A DNA stretch of 64,000 bases from Cryobacterium breve. Lineage in GTDB: Bacteria; Actinomycetota; Actinomycetes; Actinomycetales; Microbacteriaceae. The DNA is taken from positions 372,001 through 436,000 of the forward strand of contig NZ_SOGJ01000023.1 of NCBI RefSeq assembly GCF_004402375.1. Direction: 5' to 3'. Position 1 is the stretch's first letter. Each line of letters opens with the position of its first letter. Position numbers and translations under genes: made by a program. Of the stretch, positions 7,725 through 15,873 are shown in pieces. The notes under the pieces were generated by a model, which was not told where the DNA came from, ran no database searches, and saw nothing but the letters and a program-made list of their open reading frames with translations.

Positions 7725-8047
7725 ATGTCTGAAACTGCGCCGGAGCAGCGCACCTGGCTCCACCTACTCTGGGTTCTTCCGATTCCAGTGATTGTGAGTT
7801 CGGTCCTTCTAATCAGCGCTCTGTGGGACTTCTGCGGAATCAACGGATGCACGGGTGCCGGATTTGGAGTCAGTCGGAATGTCGGCGGCACGATCGGCAA
7901 CCTCCTGCCAATCCCGTTTCTGATTGGGCTGCCCATCTTTCTTGTTCCCTGGTCGACCACCCGCTGGACGAGGGCCGTCGGGGCGCTCGTAATCGGAGTC
8001 GTTTTGCGGGAATCGGATTCGGACTTCTCGTATCGATGGCCTGGTGA
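7725..8047 (+). pseudogene. Small three-helix membrane protein, copy 2 (frameshifted)
   Basis: The first ~92 codons match the intact copy at 1581 closely (MSETAPEQRTW start, the DFCGINGCTGAGFG loop, RWTRAVGALVIGV). Near 8003-8006 one base is missing relative to copy 1 (GTCGTTTTGCGGG against GTCGCTTTCGCGGG). The original C terminus, GIGFGLLVSMAW, continues in the next frame to a TGA at 8045. If translated as is, the frame runs on to 8123 with an unrelated tail. Similarity to copy 1 continues past the old stop as far as a GCGTTCC core at 8049 and then ends. Confidence 0.7.
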
Positions 8048-8146
8048 CGCGTTCCGGGTTGGCATTTGGACTGAAATGGCGGACGCTCTCGCGGACGGGT
8101 TCAGCCCGAATGAAACGTTGTAGCTCCGATGCAGGAGACTGCAGGC

Positions 8147-8575
8147 ATGGAACTCACCCAGCGCTACCGAGTCATTCTGATCGCAGCGCTACCGAGCGGT
8201 TTCCTCTTAGGAGCAATCGTCTTCCTGGGGTTTTCAGTCTTCGGCAACCCCGACTGGCGGGCATACCTGACGCTGGGCGCAGTCTTGAACGGTGCCACGC
8301 AGTTCGGCGTGGTTGGCCTGGTGGTAGCAGCCTTGTCTGTGCTCGGAGGGGCTCTTTCAGTCGCCTTGATTGACCGGAGATTAGTCCGCGCGAGCGCGGC
8401 CAGAATAGTCGCGGGCGGCTTGGGCTCAGCAGCCGGAGTGGGCATCGTCGGCATCGCGTTGGGGCTCGCGCAGAGCAGCACCTTCACCGCATTCGTCGGG
8501 CTTCTGCTGGCGCTACCAGCGGGCATAATTGCCGCAATCGGCATCGGCTCGACAGATCGGGCGGCACGGAGCTGA
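8147..8575 (+). CDS. Small four-helix membrane protein
   Basis: This 142-residue hydrophobic protein has four predicted membrane helices (about residues 8-30, 45-75, 85-108 and 113-136) separated by short loops, with little charge outside an RRLVR loop. ATG 8147 is preferred to ATG 8129 because a GGAG lies upstream of it. No family is recognised. It lies after the GCGTTCC core at 8049 and converges with the GNAT gene on the - strand. Confidence 0.55.
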   Translation: MELTQRYRVILIAALPSGFLLGAIVFLGFSVFGNPDWRAYLTLGAVLNGATQFGVVGLVVAALSVLGGALSVALIDRRLVRASAARIVAGGLGSAAGVGIVGIALGLAQSSTFTAFVGLLLALPAGIIAAIGIGSTDRAARS

Positions 8576-8630
8576 CCCAGCGGTCCTAATCGCCCCGTAA
8601 GGGTTGGTGACTCGGACTTGAGCCCGTGTG

Positions 8631-9134
8631 TCAGCGTATCTCCGGCACGGCGTACTTGAACCCGACGTGCGATGCCGTAAAGCCAAGCCGTTCATAGAAT
8701 CGGTGCGCATCCACGCGTGCGGCGTCAGAGGTGAGCTGAACGAGCTGGGCACCGAATGTCGGTGCATTGTCCACAGCCCAACGAATCATTGCTCCACCAA
8801 CTCCGCGTCTCCTCTGATCAGACCGAACCCGGACGGCTTCGATCTGCAAACGCGAGGACCCGACTCGAGCGAGTCCCGGAATAACGGTGAGCTGCATCGT
8901 GGCAATCACTTCACCCTGAATCGAAGTCGCGACGAGCAGTTGCTGCGCCGGATCTGCGTCGATGGCGGCGAACGCACGCTCGTAGGCGGGAAGGTCCTCC
9001 GATCGACCAGTGTCGCCTCGGGAGGCGCTGATCGAGTCATCCGCGAGCAGTCCAAGGACTGCCGACAAGTCTTCTTGTCTAGCGCGCCGGAGAATTGCCG
9101 AACCAGAGGACAGGGTGAGGGTGACGTCGACCAT
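8631..9134 (-). CDS. GNAT family N-acetyltransferase
   Basis: The 167-residue protein is a single GNAT domain: LRRARQEDLSAVLGLL at the N terminus, motif A LQIEAVRVRSDQRRRGVGGAMI (RxxGxG loop), and a C-terminal ARVDAHRFYERLGFTASHVGFKY typical of small GNAT proteins. The start at 9134 gives the normal family N terminus; the open frame upstream to 9278 lacks similarity. It is one of few genes on the - strand in the left region. Substrate unknown. Confidence 0.8.
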   Translation of the reverse strand: MVDVTLTLSSGSAILRRARQEDLSAVLGLLADDSISASRGDTGRSEDLPAYERAFAAIDADPAQQLLVATSIQGEVIATMQLTVIPGLARVGSSRLQIEAVRVRSDQRRRGVGGAMIRWAVDNAPTFGAQLVQLTSDAARVDAHRFYERLGFTASHVGFKYAVPEIR

Positions 9135-9253
9135 GCTTCGAGTATTCCAAACGCTGCGCTTCCATGCGGACAGGCTGCGGGACGAACCTGCCGCGTCAAG
9201 GGTTGCCAAAAGACAGAGCATCGGCATGCTCGGGCGCTGGGTAGGGTTGTGCC

Positions 9254-9556
9254 ATGACTTTCGCAAACGCGGGAACACTCGGTGTCGTCCCCGGTAAACG
9301 TGATGAGCTGGTTGCTCATCTGACTCAGCGCAGCGACACCCTCAAACAGATCGGCTGCCTGGCGTATGAGGTAGGGGTCAGCGACGACGACCTCGACACG
9401 GTGTTCGTCGTGGAACTATGGGACAGCGCCGAAGCGCATCAAGCTTCGCTCGCCTTGCCCGAGGTCCAAGCATCTATAGCGACCGCACGGCCGCTTCTGT
9501 CGGGCGCTTTTGGCGGGTTTCGCTTCAACGTCGTCGGATCACCACTACGCGACTGA
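9254..9556 (+). CDS. Antibiotic biosynthesis monooxygenase (ABM)-domain protein
   Basis: The 100-residue protein has the ABM/YgiN ferredoxin-like layout: strand ANAGTLGVVPGKRDEL, helix LTQRSDTLKQIGCLAYEVGVS, strand DTVFVVELWDSAEAHQASL, helix LPEVQASIATARPLL and a final strand. Such dimeric proteins act as cofactor-less monooxygenases or heme/quinone-binding proteins; which applies is not visible. ATG 9254 is convincing by family length. It starts 119 bases from the divergent GNAT gene and is followed at 9621 by repeat R5. Confidence 0.75.
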   Translation: MTFANAGTLGVVPGKRDELVAHLTQRSDTLKQIGCLAYEVGVSDDDLDTVFVVELWDSAEAHQASLALPEVQASIATARPLLSGAFGGFRFNVVGSPLRD

Positions 9557-9620
9557 ACTGCGGCGCTCCAAGCGCACGCTCTACGATCCACCGTCGGAAC
9601 TCCTCAGCCGTTCCATCAAC

Positions 9621-9694
9621 CGTTCCCAAACGCCACTCCCCCGATATTTCGGAACCTCGGCGCAGTGGCGCCGAATCTGCGTCTGTGGACGTCC
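9621..9694 (+). repeat. Cassette-associated repeat R5
   Basis: It starts CGTTCCCAAACG and contains CCACTCCCCCGATATTTCGG, then TCGGCGC-AGTG-GCGCCGA, a 7-base perfect stem with a 4-base loop, and CTGCGTCTGTGGACGTCC. It lies between the stop codons of two converging genes. Confidence 0.75.
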
Positions 9695-9711
9695 CCTCTA
9701 CGTGAACTGCG

Positions 9712-10263
9712 TTATCCATTCCAGTCGCGATCGATGAGAATCAGGGTCCGCCCTGAGCTGTCGGTCCCTGTGATTACCTCGGTAAAATATCGGCCGTGAG
9801 AGAAGGACATCACACCGTCGGTGGATACAAAACCAAGTCGCTCGAATCGCTCCATTCGGTACGCGTTGAACATTCCGGCCGGAACAGGCGGAAGCTCAGG
9901 TGGTTCAGCAGCCTCAGGCAACCGCACGAGCCCCCACTCAGATCCGGCGAAGAGAAACTTACCCGTTCCGGAATCAAGAACTTCGCTGTTATCAGGAAGG
10001 TCGAGTCGCCCTACGCCCTCGAGAAAAGACAACTTCAGGTCGACGCAGCTGTTCGGGTCATAGACCGCGCAAGTTCCCGTAGACGTTTCTTGCATGGGCC
10101 AGATGAAAGCTTTGACGGCGAACCAGCCAGCGAAAATCAGCATCACGCACACAGCAACAAGCATGATCACGGTGAACAGGGCCTTGCTTACCCGACCGGT
10201 GTGCCCTGGCAAAGCAGTTTGTTCAACGGCGTCGGGCATCAGGTCTCTAATGTTTCCCATCAA
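9712..10263 (-). CDS. Membrane-anchored hypothetical protein
   Basis: The 183-residue protein has one N-terminal membrane helix (about residues 28-52, FTVIMLVAVCVMLIFAGWF) after a short cytoplasmic tail, and a ~130-residue outside domain with two Cys residues close together (TCAVYDPNSC) and a proline-rich PPELPPVP segment. No lipobox is present. No family is recognised. It is on the - strand, converging on repeat R5. Confidence 0.5.
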   Translation of the reverse strand: MMGNIRDLMPDAVEQTALPGHTGRVSKALFTVIMLVAVCVMLIFAGWFAVKAFIWPMQETSTGTCAVYDPNSCVDLKLSFLEGVGRLDLPDNSEVLDSGTGKFLFAGSEWGLVRLPEAAEPPELPPVPAGMFNAYRMERFERLGFVSTDGVMSFSHGRYFTEVITGTDSSGRTLILIDRDWNG

Positions 10264-10407
10264 GCCACAGCATAGAGGTCGACAAGTCCGACGGATCGGC
10301 GAGTGCAGATAGCGCCTTACGGTGTCTCACAGAGTGGCGGCCGGACGACCAACCTTGATCGAGGGGCCCTGTCCATGCTGAAACGGAGCGGCGATACGAT
10401 CAATTTC

Positions 10408-10956
10408 ATGAGATCGCCTGCCCAGACCTGTTTCGCCGCTGTCCTTGTAGTGATTCTGGGAACCGTTATCACGGGATGTGCGACCCAATCTCAACCCGAC
10501 AAGAGCACCCAGACCCCCTTGGCCAGCTGCGACAAAATTCTCCCGAAGAAATTGGCGCAGGATATCCTCGGGAGGTCCGGCACGGTCGTGCAACTCCACG
10601 ACAAGGAGCCTGACGCAGTCGACCCCCTCGTCGACAGAATGGTCACCGATGGCATTGCCTGCGGTGGCATTGTCAGCGAGGCCCAGACTAGCGATGGTGC
10701 TGTGATGATTGGTTAACTGGCGATGAACGAGACTCAGTGGGCTGAGGCTCAGTCCAAGTTCGCTGCCGACGGTCATGAAAGGGTCGATGAATTCGTCGAA
10801 GGATGGGTATACGTGTCTAAGCCCAGCGACGACCCGACAATGGGCAGTGGATTCGCTTGGCGTGACGGAGTTCTCTACTACGTACAGAATCCCCTCATAC
10901 TCATGCTGGTGCCACCCTTCGCTTCAGAATTTGCCGACGGCGCCCCGCCCTCATGA
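10408..10956 (+). pseudogene. Lipoprotein gene split by an in-frame TAA
   Basis: The conceptual protein has a signal peptide with lipobox VITGC (Cys 24) and then a segment ASCDKILPKKLAQDIL similar in style to the neighbouring lipoprotein at 11111. A TAA at 10714-10716 stops the frame after 102 codons. The same frame then continues with MNETQWAEAQSKFAAD and a Trp/Tyr-rich C-terminal half to 10956. Because the frame is preserved on both sides, a single nonsense change is likely, although two separate short genes (the second starting at ATG 10723) cannot be excluded. Confidence 0.6.
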
Positions 10957-11110
10957 ACTCCTGAGTAGCGGGATGGACGGCGGTCCCCGTGACTACGCAA
11001 GGCGGGACGCGGGAACGGGCGGCGTGACGATGGCAGGTTCCACTGCGACACAACTAGATCTTCGACCGCCACCCGGCCCCGCTGGAAATGTGCGTCGTTA
11101 GTGTCAAGGT

Positions 11111-12217
11111 ATGAGAACTTTGCGTTGTGCCGTCTCCGCCGTTGTCGTTATTGCCCTGACCGCGTCACTGGCTTCGTGTACGCCCGCCCCCGTGCCAAGT
11201 ACCCCTCGAGGGCAAACCGCCACGGCCGCACCCGCAGACACATCGCCACTCACGTGTGACGATCTGGTTTCACCAGACGCCGCAGTGGCCGCTCTCACAG
11301 GCTCGAATGGTGTGACTCCCGACGTGGCGAAGGCTGTCCAACCCTCCCATGCACTCGAGCACGCGCTGCTCACTGGAGCAGGCGGACTCGCCTGCTCCTG
11401 GCGCGTCGGAGCGGGGCAGCTGGCTATTGGCGCCGAACAAGGCGACTGGGCCTATCTGAGTATTGATGTGCTGCCCGACGCTGCGTTGGATTGGGTCCCC
11501 CCGTATGCCGGCGACGCCCCGTCCGCCGAGCACAGGAAAGTTGGCCAGATCGAGGCAACAACCGCTGCCGGTGAGAGCGGGTGGCGGATCTCCGCACCCG
11601 TCGAGTCCGCCTGGGTGGACGTCAGGGTCACCTCGTCGGCTGTCATCAGTGGTGGCAGCCGATTCGAGGGCGCTCCTCTTATGAGCGTTCTCGATGGAAT
11701 GATGCCCGCCGCGGAAGAGTCCTTTGCGGCCGTCACTGCGGCAACATCCAAGCAAATGAGTTGGCCTGCCCTTCCATTCCGCGAAAGCGAGGCGCGCTGC
11801 GACGGCGGCCTCAACCAAGTGGGCATTGAGAACGCACTGCAACTCAACGGTGCGCCGGTGGAATACAGCCTGCTCGACTCCCGTGAAAAGACCATCGACG
11901 CACTCTCCGACGCTGTGGAGGCGCGCATTGGAGTGTTCCGGTGTGAACTGTTCGCGGAAGGGTTCGGCTACACCGAGATCACCGTCGTACGCGACTTCCA
12001 GACGATCCTCGCGGAGCTGACGACGCTGCCCGACATGGCATCGGCGCTCGAACCGATCGTTCTCGAAGGATCGGTAGAAGGCGAGACTGCTCTGCAGGCA
12101 CGTCGCGACGACGGCCCCCACTCACCCCTCTACTTCACTCTCGGCCAGACGCTCTACGGCGTCTCGTCCGACGGACCGGCTACGGTCGCTGAGGCGATCA
12201 TCGCCCAGACCCGCTAA
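11111..12217 (+). CDS. Putative lipoprotein with two repeated-type domains
   Basis: The 368-residue product has a lipoprotein signal peptide ending in LASC (Cys 23) and a Pro/Thr-rich linker. Two globular parts follow: about 48-200, beginning TCDDLVSPDAAVAAL, and about 215-368, beginning ARCDGGLNQVGIENAL. Each part starts with a Cys and contains a second Cys, so two related disulfide-bonded domains are plausible. It resembles the broken lipoprotein gene just upstream in its CDxL-type motif, so the two may be paralogues. Surface location is expected; function unknown. A GGGTTCC core follows at 12257. Confidence 0.65.
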   Translation: MRTLRCAVSAVVVIALTASLASCTPAPVPSTPRGQTATAAPADTSPLTCDDLVSPDAAVAALTGSNGVTPDVAKAVQPSHALEHALLTGAGGLACSWRVGAGQLAIGAEQGDWAYLSIDVLPDAALDWVPPYAGDAPSAEHRKVGQIEATTAAGESGWRISAPVESAWVDVRVTSSAVISGGSRFEGAPLMSVLDGMMPAAEESFAAVTAATSKQMSWPALPFRESEARCDGGLNQVGIENALQLNGAPVEYSLLDSREKTIDALSDAVEARIGVFRCELFAEGFGYTEITVVRDFQTILAELTTLPDMASALEPIVLEGSVEGETALQARRDDGPHSPLYFTLGQTLYGVSSDGPATVAEAIIAQTR

Positions 12218-12337
12218 GGCCGCATCACCATCCAACACGGCCCTTGTTACCGTTGAGGGTTCCTTGTTTGACTGATGCGGCGCGACATGTACGCGGAGCA
12301 GGCGAGCGAGAGCCGCGCGCGATGGGATGATCGTGGC

Positions 12338-12832
12338 ATGGAACTCACGGACCTTTCCGGATCGGTGCGGGTCGTCCTTCATCCGGTCAAGTACCAGTTC
12401 GAATCGGTGGTCGGTGACATATGGGATGACAATTGGCTCATCATTGAAGGTGATGTCGATTCGGGAGAAGCGAAGTGGTCGTTTCGAGATCCGTCGTTGG
12501 TTGTCGACGAAGCACTGGAGATCGCAAATTGGCTTGAGCGGGTTGGCACTCAGCTTGAGGCGCCCACTGATGTTAGTGACAGTGCTGGCATTGACCCGTC
12601 CCTGACTTTCACCGAGCCGAACCTTGCATTCAGCGTCAGAAGCTACAGGGAAGACACTGCTGTCATTCGAGTCCATTTCTCTCTAGAGTCGTTGCCTCCG
12701 ACTCGGCGCGGCTCGGAAATCGATCATTTCGCCGAGTACGCCTTCCGGGTCGAAATTGAGATCACACTCGTGGATGCGCTTAGAGCCGCTGCGACCTGGC
12801 GGGAGGAACTCGCTGCCTTTCCACGGCGCTGA
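12338..12832 (+). CDS. WapI-like immunity family protein (tentative)
   Basis: The 164-residue protein contains VVLHPVKYQFE, DIWDDNWLIIEGDV, WSFRDPSL, TFTEPNLAFSV and a C-terminal VDALRAAATWREELAAFPRR. I associate this arrangement with the WapI-type immunity family of contact-dependent or polymorphic toxins; that is recalled family knowledge, not a search result. No toxin gene is adjacent, so it would be an orphan immunity-like gene. ATG 12338 gives the usual MELTDL-like start. It is flanked by a GGGTTCC core (12257) and repeat R6 (12854). Confidence 0.55.
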   Translation: MELTDLSGSVRVVLHPVKYQFESVVGDIWDDNWLIIEGDVDSGEAKWSFRDPSLVVDEALEIANWLERVGTQLEAPTDVSDSAGIDPSLTFTEPNLAFSVRSYREDTAVIRVHFSLESLPPTRRGSEIDHFAEYAFRVEIEITLVDALRAAATWREELAAFPRR

Positions 12833-12853
12833 GAACTGAAGAGTCCCGCCTGA

Positions 12854-12940
12854 CGTTCCCCAACGCCACTCCCCCGAGGCTTCGGAACTTCGACGAATTA
12901 GCGCCGAATCTGCTGCCGTAGACGTCCGTCTTGCGGGTGC
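12854..12940 (+). repeat. Cassette-associated repeat R6
   Basis: It starts CGTTCCCCAACG 21 bases after the preceding stop and contains CCACTCCCCCGAGGCTTCGG, AACTTCGACG, GCGCCGAATCTG and GTAGACGTCC, then GCGGGTGCCCAG as in R1/R4. The DUF2283 gene starts about 22 bases further on. Confidence 0.75.
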
Positions 12941-12961
12941 CCAGTACCGTATTCTTGCGCC

Positions 12962-13195
12962 GTGAAGAAATTGCGGCGAGGCTCCTATGACCGGTCCGCG
13001 GATGCGGCTTACTTCAACATCTCACCTCGCATAAAAGCTGGGGAGGCCGTTCGGCAGGACGTTCACGAAATCGACGGCCGCGGCGAAGTCATCCTTGACT
13101 TCGATAAAGACGGCAAGCTTCCAGGGGTCGAGATCCTCGGCGCCACGTCCCTACTGCGCCCGTCCACCCTGAAACAAGTCAAGCGAATCGGCTGA
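12962..13195 (+). CDS. DUF2283 family protein
   Basis: The 77-residue protein matches the short DUF2283 pattern: YDRSADAAYFNI near the N terminus, a basic turn, then GRGEVILDFDKDGKLPGVEILGA. These proteins are small, often found beside toxin-antitoxin or mobile genes, and of unknown function. GTG 12962 begins MKKLRRGSYDRS. It is a typical small integron-type cargo gene, lying directly after repeat R6; a CGTTCCG core follows at 13221. Confidence 0.75.
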   Translation: MKKLRRGSYDRSADAAYFNISPRIKAGEAVRQDVHEIDGRGEVILDFDKDGKLPGVEILGATSLLRPSTLKQVKRIG

Positions 13196-13317
13196 CCCAG
13201 TAGCGCTCCGGTTCTATGGCCGTTCCGCTCCCGGGCGGTGATGCCGCTATTCTGCGGCAATAGAGCACCGCCACTCTTCTTCAATAGCCACAGGGGTGGC
13301 GGGAAAATTCGGCTGCG

Positions 13318-13737
13318 TCAGCCGATGAGTGTCGACCATGCGACATCGATCACGCAGAGACCATCGTCGGTTTCGCGGTAAAAGACGTAGCCGGGATGTT
13401 TGTCACCGGGAGTCGCCCCCTCGGGAAGACCCTCCAGGTTGATGTTCCACTGCGGATCGAGTGGTACTTGTTCATCCCAGTAGTCGGCAAAGAACCGTTC
13501 CGGCTCGCCTGCAGAGCGGCCTTCCCAATCTTTTGCCGTACCGAGATCGGCTTCGGCGTCTTCGCAAACGAGATCAGATGTCCCGCCAGAAGCGAGGTCT
13601 TTGATGAGGTTCTCGGTAGTTTGGATAACTTGAGCACCGTCGTTCCCCCAAATTAGCGTGTCTACGGAGCACCCGCTCAAGACCACTGCGCACACAGTTG
13701 CGAATCCGGCGAGAGCGAGAGCGCGACGAGGCTTCAT
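13318..13737 (-). CDS. Putative lipoprotein
   Basis: The 139-residue product has a clear lipoprotein signal peptide (MKPRRALALAGFATV, lipobox LSGC, Cys 23). The acidic mature region contains VCEDAEADLGTAKDWEGR and ends with LCVIDVAWSTLIG; two later Cys residues may pair. The C-terminal sequence HPGYVFYRETDDGLCVIDVAW suggests a small beta-rich domain. No family is recognised. It is on the - strand, with a GCGTTCC core upstream at 13824. Confidence 0.6.
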   Translation of the reverse strand: MKPRRALALAGFATVCAVVLSGCSVDTLIWGNDGAQVIQTTENLIKDLASGGTSDLVCEDAEADLGTAKDWEGRSAGEPERFFADYWDEQVPLDPQWNINLEGLPEGATPGDKHPGYVFYRETDDGLCVIDVAWSTLIG

Positions 13738-13903
13738 GCCTTGAGGCTACAAGATGGCACCTCGCCGAATCACTTGAAGCGGAGATTCCTAGAGCCCGCG
13801 TGATTTCTTATAGTGCCCGCTCCGCGTTCCGTTTCCGGTTGGTGGACGCGTCGAACTATCGGGGCTCAGGTTGTCAGCGTGGACGGGCGAGCGTTCGGGC
13901 CAT

Positions 13904-15187
13904 TCAGTTCGCGGCCACCACGACCGGACGCCGCTCCATTTCCCGCCAGGCTCCTCCGGACAGTGGGCTCAGCGTGACGAGCGTGTAGACGACCGCGACG
14001 ATCCCAAAGGCGAGCGACAGGCCGATCGAGTCGGCGGCGATGCCGCCGAGCAGGGCGCCGAACGGCACACCCGCCCACGCACCGGCGTTGATCAGGCCGA
14101 ACACCCGGCCGCGCATGTGTTCGGGAACGCGTTCGAGTTCCACCGTGCCGAGTATCGGGTTGATCGCCCCAGCCGCCAGGCCGGAGAGCGCGGTCATTGC
14201 GACTAGCACGGGAAGCGGTGCACCGACGGCGAAGGCAGCGCTCGACGGGCCGCCAGCCAGGGCGAAGCAAACCGCCAGGGTCACACGGCGGGGCACCCGG
14301 TGAGCGACGAAGCCGAAGGCCACGTTGCCCACTAGGGCGCATCCGCCCATGACCGCCACCAGCAGACCGAGAGCGGCCGCGCCTCCCAGACGATCGTTCG
14401 CGTAGAGGGGCATCAGGGTCGAGCCGCGGGCGGCGTCGAGCAGATTCGTGACCAGGACGAGGCCGACGACCAACCGCATCAGCGGGTCGTGGATGACGAA
14501 GCGGAAGCCTTCGGCCAGGTCGGCCCAATAGGAGGAACGGGGAGCGTCAACGCTGTCGCCGCTCAGCCTGACGGCGGCAGGGACTGCTGCCACGAACGCC
14601 CAGGTCAGCAGGGCTGAGACCGCGAACGTGGCCGCGTTGACGAAGAGGGCTGCGATCGGCCCCAGGAGCGCGACGAGCAGGCCGGCGATGGAGGCGCCGA
14701 TCAGCTTGGCGAAGCGCTCAGAACCATCCAACAGCCCGACACTCTGCTCGATCCGCACGCCGGCCCTTACGGTCAACCCGGGCAGCATGACGCGCCGCGC
14801 AGTCTGCCCGGGGGTGTCGAGCAGACCGCCCGCGAATACCAGGAGGAGAAGGGCCCAGAATGGCAGCCCGACGGTCAGCGCCAGTACCGGCATGGCCAGC
14901 ACGGTGGCACCACTCACGAGGTCAGCAACGATCGCCGCTCTGCGGTGACCCACCCGGTCCACGACGACCCCGCCGAGCGCCCCGCCGACCACAACCGGGG
15001 CGGTGGCGAAGAATGCCGCGATTCCCACCTCGATGCCCGACCCGCCGAGGCCGAGGACGTAAAAGGGGATGGCGAACGCTGTGATCACGTTGCCTGTTTG
15101 CGAGATCGCGTGCGCAGCCAGGAGCGCCGACAGGGAGCCGGTTGCGCGGCGGTCACGAGGCAGCGCGTCCTTCATGTTCTTCCTCAT
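13904..15187 (-). CDS. MFS transporter (DHA3-type drug efflux-like)
   Basis: The 427-residue protein has about 12 hydrophobic helices. The loop DRVGHRRAAIVADLVSGATV after helix 2 is the MFS motif A region (GxxxDRxGxRR), and ERVPEHMRGRVFGLINAG in the second half is a common DHA3-family motif. Such carriers export drugs or other small molecules by proton antiport; the substrate is not predictable. ATG 15187 or, with a better ribosome-binding site (GAGGAAG), ATG 15175 may be the start. It lies 12 bases downstream of an ArsR-type regulator and is probably in its operon. Confidence 0.85.
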   Translation of the reverse strand: MRKNMKDALPRDRRATGSLSALLAAHAISQTGNVITAFAIPFYVLGLGGSGIEVGIAAFFATAPVVVGGALGGVVVDRVGHRRAAIVADLVSGATVLAMPVLALTVGLPFWALLLLVFAGGLLDTPGQTARRVMLPGLTVRAGVRIEQSVGLLDGSERFAKLIGASIAGLLVALLGPIAALFVNAATFAVSALLTWAFVAAVPAAVRLSGDSVDAPRSSYWADLAEGFRFVIHDPLMRLVVGLVLVTNLLDAARGSTLMPLYANDRLGGAAALGLLVAVMGGCALVGNVAFGFVAHRVPRRVTLAVCFALAGGPSSAAFAVGAPLPVLVAMTALSGLAAGAINPILGTVELERVPEHMRGRVFGLINAGAWAGVPFGALLGGIAADSIGLSLAFGIVAVVYTLVTLSPLSGGAWREMERRPVVVAAN

Positions 15188-15199
15188 CGGCGGTCTGAT

Positions 15200-15787
15200 T
15201 CAGGGTCGGCGATAGGCCTGGTAGACCAGCACCACGGGCTCGGCGCCATCGGCCGTGGCCGGGTCGTGGGCGGCGCTGGCGTCGACCCACTGGTTGACCA
15301 GTGCTTCGAGCTCGGTCCGCATGGTGCCCAGTTCCTCGACGGTGAGACGCAGGCTGCGGTCACCACTCGCGCCCGCTGCGACCCACTCGCGGGGCAGGGC
15401 AGGCGTCGCGTCGATGTAGTCGGTATACCGGGCGGCGTAGGCCTGGGCAATCGACTTCTGTAGAACGGATGACGCCGCCAGCTTGTCGGGGTCGTCGAGC
15501 AGATCGGCGGGCTCCCAGCTGGTCAGCAGGGTCGTGGCCTTCCACCAGCGTTCGCGGTGGTCGGTGCTCTGAGCCTCGGCCGGCTCGATCAGGGCGATGG
15601 AGGCAAGCTTGCCAAGGTGGTAGCTGATGGTGCCGGGGGCCTCATCAACGACGTCGCCGAGCTGGGCAGCGGTCAGCGGGCCGCGTTCGCGAAGCAGGCC
15701 GAGCAGACGCAGGCGGGTTGGATGCGCGAGGACCCGCATGGAGGCGGCCGAGTTGAGCGTGGTGCGTGAGGCGTCACGGGGGGTCAT
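15200..15787 (-). CDS. ArsR-type (HTH_20) transcriptional regulator
   Basis: The 195-residue protein has an N-terminal winged helix: SMRVLAHPTRLRLLGLLRERGPLTAAQLGDVVDEAPGTISYHLGKL. An ~110-residue effector domain rich in Trp follows (ERWWKATTLLTSWEP). No cysteine metal-binding motif is present, so it is not a classical metal sensor. The start at 15787 is used because homology begins there; the open frame to 15823 overlaps the palindrome. It precedes an MFS gene by 12 bases and likely represses that operon through the inverted repeats at 15807-15842. Confidence 0.8.
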   Translation of the reverse strand: MTPRDASRTTLNSAASMRVLAHPTRLRLLGLLRERGPLTAAQLGDVVDEAPGTISYHLGKLASIALIEPAEAQSTDHRERWWKATTLLTSWEPADLLDDPDKLAASSVLQKSIAQAYAARYTDYIDATPALPREWVAAGASGDRSLRLTVEELGTMRTELEALVNQWVDASAAHDPATADGAEPVVLVYQAYRRP

Positions 15788-15806
15788 ACCGATGACACTA
15801 TAAGAA

Positions 15807-15842
15807 CAACAGTTATTGCGCAATGACTGTTGCGCGATAACT
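15807..15842. promoter_or_regulatory. Nested inverted repeats, operator candidate for ArsR/MFS operon
   Basis: Two overlapping inverted repeats lie between the divergent regulator and phosphatase genes. The first, 15807-15832, has arms CAACAGT and ACTGTTG around ATTGCGCAAT, with one mismatched pair in 26 bases. The second pairs AGTTATTGCGCAA (15811-15823) with TTGCGCGATAACT (15830-15842), one mismatch in 13. The position, 20-55 bases upstream of the regulator start, fits repressor binding and could also affect the divergent gene. Confidence 0.6.
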
Positions 15843-15873
15843 CGAGCGCCCTCTCGGCTCCTAAACTGAGCCC

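Noticed and set aside
8611-8635. Left attachment copy of the tRNA 3' end
   Set aside because: GACTCGGACTTGAGCCCG only loosely resembles the tRNA T-arm and lacks the acceptor sequence.
1367-12940. CRISPR array
   Set aside because: The repeats are long, divergent and separated by whole genes at irregular distances, with no short uniform spacers and no cas genes.
13242-13259. Terminator TGCCGC/GCGGCA
   Set aside because: The stem is only 6 bases, with a 6-base loop and no T-run on either strand.
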